The notes beneath the pieces were generated by a model. It saw nothing but the letters and a program-made list of their open reading frames with translations. It was not told where the DNA came from and made no database searches. A DNA stretch of 64,000 nt from Natranaerovirga pectinivora (lineage in GTDB: Bacteria > Bacillota > Clostridia > Lachnospirales > DSM-24629). The position numbers were made by a program, and so were the translations under genes. The DNA lies in the NCBI RefSeq assembly GCF_004342165.1, contig NZ_SMAL01000001.1, positions 186,001-250,000 of the forward strand, given 5' to 3'. Below are positions 44,753 to 53,297 of this stretch, piece by piece (positions within the stretch are counted from its first letter, which is position 1; each line of letters starts with the position of its first letter).

Positions 44753-44874
44753 CTATTCAATAGTTATTCTCATTCTTAAATTCACTAATAAAAATCTATT
44801 ATTTTGTTCCAATTGAAAATCTAATTCTTCTGCTTTTTTGAGATCCGTGATCTCATCTTTAAAAATCAATATAG
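44753..44874 (-). pseudogene. fragment of a PAS-domain signalling gene
   Basis: On the minus strand a short open frame of about 39 codons ends at TAG (44755-44753) and contains FKDEITDLKKAEELDFQLEQ. This resembles the end of a PAS domain plus the linker helix of sensor kinases and GGDEF proteins (DITxxKKAEE). There is no ribosome site or full domain, and a stop precedes it, so it is probably a decayed remnant. The resemblance is by eye over a short stretch; the rest of the 576-base gap before pelA is non-coding. Confidence 0.3.
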
Positions 44875-44931
44875 TTTATTATTATAATGCTTACAATAGT
44901 TTAAATAGATGCCTTAAAGAAAGTGTTTTTA

Positions 44932-45009
44932 TATAGTCACACTATAAAAAATTCTTGCTTTTGGGGATAACAATTATCATTTAATAATAGATACTACCTA
45001 TTCGTAGGT
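44932..45009 (+). promoter_or_regulatory. cluster of palindromes upstream of the pectate lyase
   Basis: Three short perfect palindromes precede a TATAAT at 45019-45024: TATAGT-CAC-ACTATA (44932-44946), GATAA-CAA-TTATC (44966-44978) and ACCTA-TTCG-TAGGT (44996-45009). They are candidate operators or, for the last, a UUCG-capped RNA hairpin. The -35 is not convincing. Confidence 0.35.
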
Positions 45010-45042
45010 TTGTATAAATATAATTTAAAAGGGGGAAGGTTT

Positions 45043-45075
45043 ATGTTAAGAAGTCCGCCGTCAAGGATTTACTAA
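45043..45075 (+). CDS. possible leader peptide MLRSPPSRIY
   Basis: A ten-codon frame starts at ATG 45043 with an excellent GGGGGAAGG at 45031-45039 and ends at TAA 45075, 45 bases before the pectate lyase start. It contains consecutive CCG codons (Pro-Pro) and AGG, codons otherwise rare in this window. It may be a regulatory leader whose translation depends on EF-P. The frame and ribosome site are seen; the role is inferred. Confidence 0.3.
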   Translation: MLRSPPSRIY

Positions 45076-45120
45076 AGGGTATTTTTTTGTTTTGTTTAAA
45101 CTTATGGGAGGTATTAAATT

Positions 45121-48100
45121 ATGAAAAAATCAAAAACAATAAGTATGGTTTTAGCCCTAACTTTAGTTGTTTCAATGCTATTGGGGAATAGTTCATTTGT
45201 TACAGCTACATCAACACTACTATTTAATGATGATTTTGAAAGTGGCAATGCAAATAATTGGTCAGTTCAATCTGGTTATAATGATTGGTCTGTCGTAAAT
45301 GATAATGGTAATAATGTTTATTTTTCGTCTTCAACAAGTGAAGGTCGAACATTTACAGGTGATCAATCTTGGACAGACTATACAGTCCAAGCACGTGTAA
45401 AAGTAGAGAATTTTAACGGGTCAAATAGAGGCCTAGTCTGTGGAAGATATAGAGATGGTAATAATTATTATGCTGCATCATTAAGAGGTAATAATACCAT
45501 TGAAATATTAAGAAAATCAGGTGGTAGTACATCAACAATAGCTTCAAAGAGTTATTCATTATCTGAGGGTCAGTGGTATGATGTAAAGCTTGAGATGGTT
45601 GGATCAACTATTAAGATGTACGTAAATGGAAGTTTAGAATTAGAAACAACTGATAATGCAATTAGTTCAGGTGGTATTGGCTTAGTTGGTAGAAATGCCA
45701 GCGTGAAATACGATGATGTTGTTGCATACACAGGATTAGAACCTACAAATCCAGAAGACCCAGAAGATCCAGAAGATCCAGAAGACCCAGAAGACCCAGA
45801 AGACCCAGAAGACCCAGAAGACCCAGAAGATCCAAATGACCCAGTAGATCCCCCAACATTGCCTTCAGGGCCAGTAAGTGGGGAGTTTATGACTAGCACT
45901 AATTTCAGTGACTTAGATAGCTATTTAATAGTTAATAAAGCAAGCGGGAAAGTATTGCATGTTACTGATGGTAATATAGACGAAAATATTAGTATTATAC
46001 AATGGGAAAATAATGGAGAAACACATCAACTTTGGAGAATGGAAGATAGAGGAGATGGGTATTATTATATAGCTAATAGGTATACAGATAAGTTAGTACA
46101 ACCTGTTGGTCGATCATCTCAAGAAGGTGCAGATATCGTTCAAGTAAAAAATGGAAGCAGTCAATCCCATACTTGGTATTTTGACTATTTAGGTAATGGT
46201 GAGTTCAAATTTATTAATAGAAACAATAACTTAGTTCTTGAAATAGATAATGCTTCACAAAACAATGGTGGTAACGTTGTTCAAAGAAGTTATAATGGGT
46301 CAGATAATCAAATTTGGCATATCCTAAGAGCAATACCTGAGTCTGTACAGCCAGATTTTAGTATGCAAGGATTTGCTACTGTAGGACAAGGCACAACAGG
46401 TGGTGCTGGTGGACAAAGTGTAACAGTTACAACAGCAGCAGAATTAATTGATTATATGAGTAGACCAGAACCATATATCATTTATGTATCAGGTACTATT
46501 GATATGCCAGATAATCCTAATAGCAATAGACCTTCTGATAGAATGTTTAATGTTGCCTCAAATAAAACGATTTTAGGTATTAATGATGCTCATATTCGCT
46601 ATGGTGGATTAAATATTAGTAGGGCACATAATATTATTGTTAGAAATATTGAATTTTCATTAGCGAAAGACGATTGTATTAATATTGAAGAAGGATCAAC
46701 CCATATTTGGATAGACCATAATACTTTTTCAAATTCATATGATGGTACAGTAGATATAAAAAGAGAAGCAGACTTTATAACAGTATCTTGGAATGTTTTC
46801 AAGGATCATGATAAAAATTCTCTTGTAGGTCATGATAATAGTCATACATTAGATAGAGGGTATTTAAGAATTACTTACCATCATAATTTATTCCAAAATA
46901 CAAATCAAAGAAATCCAAGAGTTCGCTATGGCAAAGTACACTTATTTAATAATTATCTAACCAATATAGGTGGATATGGATTTGGTGTTGGTGTAGAATC
47001 ACAACTTATATCTGAATACAATCATATCCAAGATGCCAATCGTGCAATGAGATATTATGATACATCTTCACAACCAGGATACTTAAAAGATACAGGAAGC
47101 ATTCATAGTAAATTAGGTCATGTGTTAGATTTTAGAGAAAGTGGTATTGACTGGGATCCAAGTGACTTCTATTACTATTCTGTAGACCCAGTATTAAATG
47201 TTAGAGAATTGGTAACGACTTATGCAGGCGCAGGAATTATCGATCCAACAGATGAAAGTTATATACCTGCACCAATTGAGCCAGAGGAACCAACAGAACC
47301 AGAAGAACCAACAGAACCAGAGGAACCAACAGAACCAGAAGAACCAACAGAGCCAACAGAACCAGAAGAACCAACAGAACCAGAGGAACCAACAGAACCA
47401 GAAGAACCAACAGAGCCAACAGAACCAGAAGAGCCAACAGAACCACAAGATCCTTCTGAGTTAGAAATTTACTCTGATGACTTTGTGGGAGCAACCTCTT
47501 CTAATCTATTCACAACTTCATATAAGTCATTACCTAACGACAGTTCAAAACCAATGTATATATTAACAGGAGGAACGGTTACAGCAGGAAATGATTCATT
47601 AACATTAGATGCGGGAAGAATGACAATTGGCGCTTTATCAGATGGAGCAACATCATCAAATTATACGCCTGGTGGGGTGTTAGATCTTAGCAAACCATAT
47701 AGAATTATTATAGATATTACTGAGAAGAGTGGTAATTCAGGACAAAACTTCTATGTGTATATTGACAACAATACAACAAGTATGGGGAATTCTATTCATG
47801 GTGGTTCTTCAAGAACGTTTGTCCAATCTATAGGTAACCTTAATACAGGGATACTTGTTGTTGAACCTGATGTTGGAACAAGTGAATCATTTATACAAAT
47901 TCGAACTGAAAGCAATGCTTCAGTAACCATAAATGATATTAGAATTGAGTATATAGAAGAACAACCTACTGAACCAGAACAACCAACACCACCAGAAGAT
48001 CCAACAGAGCCAGAAGATCCAACAGAGCCAGAAGATCCAACTGAACCAGAAGAACCTATTACACCACCAGACCCAATTGAACCTCCAGACAATGCAGATG

Positions 48101-49125
48101 ATTTGTTTGCACTAGTAGGTTATGCGGCTATGAATGGTGGAACAACTGGTGGAGACGTAGCCATCAATGGATTAGAACCTATTATTAGATATGCAAGAAA
48201 TGGTCAAGAATTAGAGGATCTCTTAAAATATAAAGTGGATGCCATGAAATATGAAGAAAGAGGAACAATCAATAGAGAAACAGGTGAGCCTTGGGTGGAT
48301 CATCCAATGATTATTTATATCACAGATAAAATAACTGCAGATAACTCACCAAGCAGTAAATTTAATGTAAAAGATTTGAAAGACTTAACAATAGTCGGAG
48401 TTGGTACGCAAGGAGAGTTTGAAGGTATAGGATTTACTGTTTCTAGAGCTAATAATATAATATTTAGAAATTTATCCATTCACCATGTTAGACAAGGTGA
48501 AGGAACAGCTATAGAAATAACGGAAAGCAGTCGTAATATATGGGTTACACATAGTGAGTTCTATAGTGATATTGATGTTCATAAAGATTATTATGATGGA
48601 TTAGTAGATATTAAAAGAGGGTCTGAGTATATTACCATATCTTGGAATAAATTCTATGACCATAATAAAGCGAATTTACTTGGTCATAGTGATAATGCTA
48701 GTTTAGCTCCAGATAAGGTGACATACCACCATAATTACTGGTACAATATTAACTCAAGGACACCATTAATAAGGTTTGCTGATGTGCACATGTTTAACAA
48801 TATTTTTGAAGACATTATTGATACAGCAATTAATGTAAGAATGGGTGCTAGAGTAAAAATTGAAAACAACTACTTTAAAAATGCTGGTGCAGGAACTGTA
48901 GACGGAACAACGGGTCAAATTAAAGGACCGATAGGTTGGTATTATGGAAGTAATGAAACGGGTTACTGGGATGTAAGTGGCAATGTATTTGTTGATTGTC
49001 CAGTAAGCGAATATGAATCTACAATTTCAATGAGTATTCCATATTACTATCAACATGTGCTGCATTCAGCTGAAGAAGCAAGACAATTGGTACTTCAATA
49101 TGCAGGTGTAGGTATAGTGAATTAG
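45121..49125 (+). CDS. secreted multidomain pectate lyase with two PL1 catalytic domains
   Basis: A 1334-residue secreted enzyme that should cleave polygalacturonate by beta-elimination with calcium. Domains in order: signal peptide (about 1-30); LamG-like module (34-204); PED-rich linker; ricin-type beta-trefoil lectin (262-403); first PL1 domain (413-712) with calcium aspartates Asp541 and Asp545 and catalytic Arg597 in QRNPRVR; EEPTEP linker; a beta-rich module (782-947), likely carbohydrate binding; a further linker; second PL1 domain (994-1334) with Asp1159, Asp1163 and Arg1213. AGGAGG-like GGGAGG precedes ATG 45121. No dockerin, sortase motif or S-layer domain is seen, so it is probably released or held only by its binding modules. 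Confidence 0.93.
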   Translation: MKKSKTISMVLALTLVVSMLLGNSSFVTATSTLLFNDDFESGNANNWSVQSGYNDWSVVNDNGNNVYFSSSTSEGRTFTGDQSWTDYTVQARVKVENFNGSNRGLVCGRYRDGNNYYAASLRGNNTIEILRKSGGSTSTIASKSYSLSEGQWYDVKLEMVGSTIKMYVNGSLELETTDNAISSGGIGLVGRNASVKYDDVVAYTGLEPTNPEDPEDPEDPEDPEDPEDPEDPEDPEDPNDPVDPPTLPSGPVSGEFMTSTNFSDLDSYLIVNKASGKVLHVTDGNIDENISIIQWENNGETHQLWRMEDRGDGYYYIANRYTDKLVQPVGRSSQEGADIVQVKNGSSQSHTWYFDYLGNGEFKFINRNNNLVLEIDNASQNNGGNVVQRSYNGSDNQIWHILRAIPESVQPDFSMQGFATVGQGTTGGAGGQSVTVTTAAELIDYMSRPEPYIIYVSGTIDMPDNPNSNRPSDRMFNVASNKTILGINDAHIRYGGLNISRAHNIIVRNIEFSLAKDDCINIEEGSTHIWIDHNTFSNSYDGTVDIKREADFITVSWNVFKDHDKNSLVGHDNSHTLDRGYLRITYHHNLFQNTNQRNPRVRYGKVHLFNNYLTNIGGYGFGVGVESQLISEYNHIQDANRAMRYYDTSSQPGYLKDTGSIHSKLGHVLDFRESGIDWDPSDFYYYSVDPVLNVRELVTTYAGAGIIDPTDESYIPAPIEPEEPTEPEEPTEPEEPTEPEEPTEPTEPEEPTEPEEPTEPEEPTEPTEPEEPTEPQDPSELEIYSDDFVGATSSNLFTTSYKSLPNDSSKPMYILTGGTVTAGNDSLTLDAGRMTIGALSDGATSSNYTPGGVLDLSKPYRIIIDITEKSGNSGQNFYVYIDNNTTSMGNSIHGGSSRTFVQSIGNLNTGILVVEPDVGTSESFIQIRTESNASVTINDIRIEYIEEQPTEPEQPTPPEDPTEPEDPTEPEDPTEPEEPITPPDPIEPPDNADDLFALVGYAAMNGGTTGGDVAINGLEPIIRYARNGQELEDLLKYKVDAMKYEERGTINRETGEPWVDHPMIIYITDKITADNSPSSKFNVKDLKDLTIVGVGTQGEFEGIGFTVSRANNIIFRNLSIHHVRQGEGTAIEITESSRNIWVTHSEFYSDIDVHKDYYDGLVDIKRGSEYITISWNKFYDHNKANLLGHSDNASLAPDKVTYHHNYWYNINSRTPLIRFADVHMFNNIFEDIIDTAINVRMGARVKIENNYFKNAGAGTVDGTTGQIKGPIGWYYGSNETGYWDVSGNVFVDCPVSEYESTISMSIPYYYQHVLHSAEEARQLVLQYAGVGIVN

Positions 49126-49133
49126 GTTTATAA

Positions 49134-49165
49134 AAATGAGACTCTCTTTTTGGAGAGTCTCATTT
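49134..49165. terminator. bidirectional terminator between the pectate lyase and rqcH
   Basis: AAATGAGACTCTC and GAGAGTCTCATTT form a perfect 13-bp stem. It lies between convergent genes and has T-rich sequence on both strands. Confidence 0.8.
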
Positions 49166-49176
49166 GATGTGTGGGA

Positions 49177-50919
49177 TTAATCATTCACTTCAGTTAATCC
49201 TTTGATAGAAGGGTCTACATACATAGAATAATTGGTGTGATATATAACAAAACCTGGTTTGGATCCATTTGGTTTTTTTAAATGTTTTTTTTGAGTATAA
49301 TCAACAGCAACTTTCGTTGAATTTTTTGCTTTTGAATAGTATGCAGCAGCAGCAGCAGCTTCTTCGAAAGTTTTGTCTGGCAAATCTTCCCCTTTTGATT
49401 TTACAATAACATGAGAACCAGGAATGTCTTTTGTATGGAACCACCAATCATCCCCATTAGCAAATTTTAAGGACAACTCATCATTTTGAAAATTATTTTT
49501 TCCAACATAAATATGAAAGCCATCGCTAGAGATATAATGAATTGGTTTTGAGGGAATATTATTCGTTTTTTTGTCTTTGTGTTTTTTCTTGATATACCCA
49601 TAATCCACTAATTCTTTTCTAATGTATAATAAATCATCTTCTTTATCAGCAATATCTAGTGCATTATTAATAGATTCAAGATGTGTAAATTCTTTTTTTG
49701 TTTCTTCAAGCTGATCTTGAAGGGCGTCATAAGTTCTTTTTAATTTATTATATCTGTCATAATACTTTTTAGCATTTTGAGGTGGTGTTAAAGTTTCGTC
49801 TAAAGGAATTATAATATTCTCATTTGTATAGTAATTAAATGCTTCTAATTCTTTTTGTCCTTCACTTATACCATAGGCATTTGCTAAAATGATTTCACCA
49901 TAAATTTTAAATTTATCTCGTTTTTCTGTATCTTTTAATTGTTTTAACTGCAAGTCATATTTTTTATAACTTCTTTCTAGAGCATTTTGAATCACTTTAC
50001 GAATGTCTGAGGATTTTTGTTTGATTCTAGTAACAACGGATTTAGTGGAATAGAAGTTCTGTAAAAGTTCAGAGACAGAATCAAATTCAGTTGTTTCAAA
50101 AGAACCTAAACTTTTTAATGGAATTGAGGAAAAATCTTCGGGAATTTCATTGTTGTAATAAATTATAGGTTTATAGGTATTGCTATTTATAATGGAGAAT
50201 ACTTCTATAAAAGCACTATACAATGATGTTATTTCATCATTTGTTAAAGAACTAGATGCCTTAGTATCGTCAACACAAGCTCTAAAACACAGTTCAGTAG
50301 CAACTTGAGGACTTATTCCAGTTAGAGAAGTAAAAATTGCCTTTAATACAGGCATATTCTCTTTGTTTAGAATCTCTTTGAAATTTTCTAAAGAAACTAT
50401 ATCAAGAGGATTTGTTTTGTTTTGGTTTGGTGGGTAAAAATACTCTCTACCAGGTAATACTTCTCTTACAGAACTTACATTTTGAGAAATATGTTTTATA
50501 CTATCTAAAACAGTATCCTTATCACAGAAAATAATATTACTGTGACGGCCCATTATCTCAATAATTAGTCTTTTGGTACATAAATCACCTAATTCATTAT
50601 GATGGGTAATATGAAATTCTATGATTCTTTCAAAATTAGGTTGGATAATATCAACGATTTTCCCATTATTTATATGCTTTCTAAGCAACATACAAAAATT
50701 TGGAGCAGTCATAGGATTGGTCTTGCTTTCATCTGTTAAATAGATAAGAGGAAGACTTGCTTGTGCCGATAAAAGCAATTTATAAGTGTTTTTGTTGTTT
50801 TTTATAACGAGAATAATCTCATCTTTTTCAGGTTGTTGTATTTTATTTATACGACCATCTAAAATGGTTTCCTTTAATTCCGATACAATATTAGATATAA
50901 CAATGCCATCTAAAGCCAT
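49177..50919 (-). CDS. rqcH: RqcH (NFACT family) ribosome quality control protein
   Basis: RqcH binds stalled 50S-peptidyl-tRNA complexes and recruits tRNA-Ala to add alanine tails that mark products for degradation. The 580-residue NFACT protein has the N-terminal NFACT-N domain (LDGIVISNIVSEL, then LIIEIMGRHSNIIF), a helix-hairpin-helix region, a long coiled-coil (about 300-440), and the NFACT-R domain (YVGKNNFQNDELSLKFANG, DWWFHTKDIPGSHVI). Historically called FbpA, a fibronectin-binding protein. It is the only minus-strand gene, read from an AGGGAGGT site just upstream of the ATG at 50919. Confidence 0.94.
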   Translation of the reverse strand: MALDGIVISNIVSELKETILDGRINKIQQPEKDEIILVIKNNKNTYKLLLSAQASLPLIYLTDESKTNPMTAPNFCMLLRKHINNGKIVDIIQPNFERIIEFHITHHNELGDLCTKRLIIEIMGRHSNIIFCDKDTVLDSIKHISQNVSSVREVLPGREYFYPPNQNKTNPLDIVSLENFKEILNKENMPVLKAIFTSLTGISPQVATELCFRACVDDTKASSSLTNDEITSLYSAFIEVFSIINSNTYKPIIYYNNEIPEDFSSIPLKSLGSFETTEFDSVSELLQNFYSTKSVVTRIKQKSSDIRKVIQNALERSYKKYDLQLKQLKDTEKRDKFKIYGEIILANAYGISEGQKELEAFNYYTNENIIIPLDETLTPPQNAKKYYDRYNKLKRTYDALQDQLEETKKEFTHLESINNALDIADKEDDLLYIRKELVDYGYIKKKHKDKKTNNIPSKPIHYISSDGFHIYVGKNNFQNDELSLKFANGDDWWFHTKDIPGSHVIVKSKGEDLPDKTFEEAAAAAAYYSKAKNSTKVAVDYTQKKHLKKPNGSKPGFVIYHTNYSMYVDPSIKGLTEVND

Positions 50920-50959
50920 TATTAAGACCTCCCTTTTACTACTTTTGATTATCTTGTAA

Positions 50960-50988
50960 AGTATATCATTTATAAATTCTTATGAAAA
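50960..50988 (-). promoter_or_regulatory. promoter of rqcH
   Basis: On the minus strand TTTTCA (50988-50983) and TATACT (50965-50960) are 17 bases apart, with an extended TGA before the -10. Confidence 0.5.
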
Positions 50989-51027
50989 GGTTTTTCTTAT
51001 ACAAGTATTGTCTACACCTAAAAAGCA

Positions 51028-51056
51028 TTGACTTGTTTATTTTACTAGGGTATAAT
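51028..51056 (+). promoter_or_regulatory. sigma-A promoter of yicC
   Basis: TTGACT at 51028-51033 and TATAAT at 51051-51056 have an ideal 17-base spacer, divergent from the rqcH promoter. One of the clearest promoters in the window. Confidence 0.8.
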
Positions 51057-51090
51057 TCCCTTAAGAATACAATAGAAGTGAGTGAGTATA

Positions 51091-51969
51091 TTGTTAAAAA
51101 GCATGACTGGTTTTGGCAGATTTGAAAATATTAGCGAAGAAAGAAAAGTCGTTATAGAAATGAAATCTGTTAATCATAAATATTGTGATATAAATATTAG
51201 AATGCCTAAAAAACTTGCCCAATTTGAAAATGCAATGAGAACGTTAATGAAAAAGTATGTTCAAAGGGGTAAAATTGACGTATTTATTACATATGAAGAT
51301 TATACTAATGGGACTTCAGCCGTTAAATACAATAGTGACCTGGCAGCAGAATATATAAAAACATTTGAACAAATGAGTCAGCAATTTGAATTAGATAATG
51401 ATATAAAAGTATCCCATTTATCTAGATATCCAGATGTATTATCCTTAGAAGAAAGTTCTTTAGATGAGGACACTTTATGGGCCATAGTGGAAAATGCATT
51501 ATTACAAGCTGCAAAAAATTTAGCAGATACTAGAGAAGTAGAAGGAAAGAATTTAAAGATTGATATAGAGAAAAAATTAGACCATATGAAAGAATTGCTT
51601 ATAAATGTACAAGACTTATCACCAAAAGTCGTAGCGGAGTACAAACTAAAATTAGAACAAAGAATCAACGATTTATTAAATGGTCCAATAGTGGATGAAG
51701 GAAGAATCGCTACTGAAGTTGCAATCTTTGCAGATAAAGCATGTATTGATGAAGAAATTGTTAGATTAGAAAGTCATATTGGTCATATGCTTACCACACT
51801 ACAAGGTAGTGATGGAATAGGGAGAAAGCTTGATTTTATTGCTCAAGAGATGAATAGAGAAGCCAATACCATTCTTTCAAAAGCCAATGATATTACCATA
51901 TCTAATAATGCTATAGAATTAAAAACAGAAATTGAAAAGATTAGAGAACAAATCCAAAATATAGAATAA
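51091..51969 (+). CDS. yicC: YicC-family endoribonuclease
   Basis: A 292-residue YicC protein starting LKSMTGFGRFE, with EMKSVNHKYCDINIRMPK and the C-terminal DFIAQEMNREANTILSKAND signature. YicC proteins act as endoribonucleases in stress and RNA decay. A frame from GTG 51082 is longer, but the conserved MxKSMTGFGR start and the GTGAGTGAG ribosome site favour TTG 51091. It leads the yicC-remA-gmk-rpoZ cluster, the order common in Firmicutes. Confidence 0.93.
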   Translation: MLKSMTGFGRFENISEERKVVIEMKSVNHKYCDINIRMPKKLAQFENAMRTLMKKYVQRGKIDVFITYEDYTNGTSAVKYNSDLAAEYIKTFEQMSQQFELDNDIKVSHLSRYPDVLSLEESSLDEDTLWAIVENALLQAAKNLADTREVEGKNLKIDIEKKLDHMKELLINVQDLSPKVVAEYKLKLEQRINDLLNGPIVDEGRIATEVAIFADKACIDEEIVRLESHIGHMLTTLQGSDGIGRKLDFIAQEMNREANTILSKANDITISNNAIELKTEIEKIREQIQNIE

Positions 51970-52048
51970 TTTATTATAGAAACTTATAACCAATATTGTC
52001 TTTTAATTGAAAAATAAGGGCATAATTTTAAAGGAAAGGGGTTTTTAT

Positions 52049-52318
52049 ATGATTCAATTAATTAACATTGGTTTTGGTAATATTGTTAATGCTAACCGTA
52101 TAATTTCTATTGTTAGCCCTGAATCAGCTCCTATAAAAAGAATTATCCAAAAAGCTAGAGATGAAGATCTTTTAATTGATGCAACTTATGGTAGAAGAAC
52201 AAGAGCTGTAATCGTAACAGACAGTGGGCATATAGTGTTATCAGCGATCCAACCAGAAACAGTTGCTAATAGAATTCATTCTAAAGAAATAACTATAGAC
52301 AATACAAATGAAGAGTAG
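52049..52318 (+). CDS. remA: extracellular matrix regulator RemA (DUF370)
   Basis: An 89-residue DUF370/RemA protein ([20 protein letters not shown] and [25 protein letters not shown]). In B. subtilis RemA is a DNA-binding activator of matrix and osmoprotection genes. GGAAAGGGG with seven-base spacing supports ATG 52049 over a longer frame from 52007. It lies 19 bases before gmk. Possible targets in this organism are unknown; type IV pilus or exoenzyme genes would be guesses. Confidence 0.93.
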   Translation: MIQLINIGFGNIVNANRIISIVSPESAPIKRIIQKARDEDLLIDATYGRRTRAVIVTDSGHIVLSAIQPETVANRIHSKEITIDNTNEE

Positions 52319-52337
52319 TAGAATAGGTGTGATATAG

Positions 52338-52973
52338 ATGAAAAATAAAAAAGGACTACTTATAATAATCTCTGGCTTTTCAGGGTCAGGAAAAGGTACA
52401 ATTATTAAAAAACTCATTGAGGACTATAATTATTGTGTGTCTATCTCTGCAACAACAAGACAGCCTAGAGATTATGAGGAACATGGTAGGGAATATTTCT
52501 TTTCATCAAAAGATGAATTTCTTAATATGATTAATAATAATGAATTAATTGAATGGGCAGAATACTGTAATAATTATTATGGAACCCCAAAGAAATACGT
52601 AGAAGAAAAACTTCAAGAGGGTCAAGATGTTATATTAGAAATTGAAATGGAAGGTGCTTTATTGGTTAAAGAGAAGCATCCAGATGCAGTTTTGATTTTC
52701 ATAACACCCCCAACAATTGACGAATTGAAAAGTCGATTAATTGGAAGAGGGACCGAAAGCGAAGAAGTTATTAATCTTAGATTGAACAAATCTTTTGAAG
52801 AAGCAGATGTGATTGAAAAATATGATTATCTAATCATTAATGATGACTTAGATACTTGTGTTAAAGATATTACGACGACAATTAATATGGAACGTAATAA
52901 AGCTGCTAGAAATAATGAGTTTATTGACTTATTAAAAATAGAGTTAAATAAAATGATTAAAGGAGAGGATTAA
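52338..52973 (+). CDS. gmk: guanylate kinase
   Basis: Gmk phosphorylates GMP to GDP. The 211-residue protein has Walker A SGFSGSGKGTIIKKL near residue 12, SATTRQPRDYEEHGREYFF for GMP binding, and the lid region with RLIGRGTESEEVI. GGTGTGAT precedes ATG 52338. rpoZ begins at the base after its stop. Standard neighbours confirm the assignment. Confidence 0.96.
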   Translation: MKNKKGLLIIISGFSGSGKGTIIKKLIEDYNYCVSISATTRQPRDYEEHGREYFFSSKDEFLNMINNNELIEWAEYCNNYYGTPKKYVEEKLQEGQDVILEIEMEGALLVKEKHPDAVLIFITPPTIDELKSRLIGRGTESEEVINLRLNKSFEEADVIEKYDYLIINDDLDTCVKDITTTINMERNKAARNNEFIDLLKIELNKMIKGED

Positions 52974-53207
52974 ATGTTACATCCATCTTATTCTGATTTA
53001 ATGAATATATTAAATGAAAATGTTGAAATAGGTGATGAGCCAGTAGTAAAAAGTAGATATTCAATTGTTATTGCAACCTCTAAAAGAGCAAGACAATTAA
53101 TTGACGGAGATAAACCATTAGCATATTCAAAGAGTAATAAACCATTATCAATTGCAGTAGAAGAAATGAATACAGGTAACTTATACATTAAAGGTAGTGA
53201 TGAGTAG
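52974..53207 (+). CDS. rpoZ: RNA polymerase omega subunit
   Basis: A 77-residue omega subunit with LHPSYSDLM, SRYSIVIATSKRARQL and the KPLSIAVEEMNTG segment of RpoZ. It supports RNA polymerase assembly. The ATG directly follows the gmk stop, with AAAGGAGAGG upstream. A terminator follows, separating this cluster from priA. Confidence 0.95.
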   Translation: MLHPSYSDLMNILNENVEIGDEPVVKSRYSIVIATSKRARQLIDGDKPLAYSKSNKPLSIAVEEMNTGNLYIKGSDE

Positions 53208-53208
53208 G

Positions 53209-53233
53209 GTGGAGTTATTAACTCCACTTTTTT
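53209..53233 (+). terminator. terminator of the yicC-rpoZ cluster
   Basis: GTGGAGTT at 53209-53216 and AACTCCAC at 53220-53227 form an 8-bp stem with a three-base loop, followed by TTTTTT. Confidence 0.85.
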
Positions 53234-53297
53234 ACGTATTATTATATAGGTTTTTAAAATAATATTTTAGAATTAATAATATACAAAGGAGATATTT

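Noticed and set aside
45751-45840. Possible CRISPR or satellite repeat
   Set aside because: The short tandem repeats are in-frame linker codons (Pro-Glu-Asp); unique spacers and separate repeat units are absent.
45570-45899. Minus-strand frame rich in Gly-Ser-Ser repeats opposite the pectate lyase
   Set aside because: It mirrors the Pro-Glu-Asp linker codons of the sense gene and has no ribosome site; the same holds for the repeat-rich frames opposite 47194-47494 and 47796-48092.
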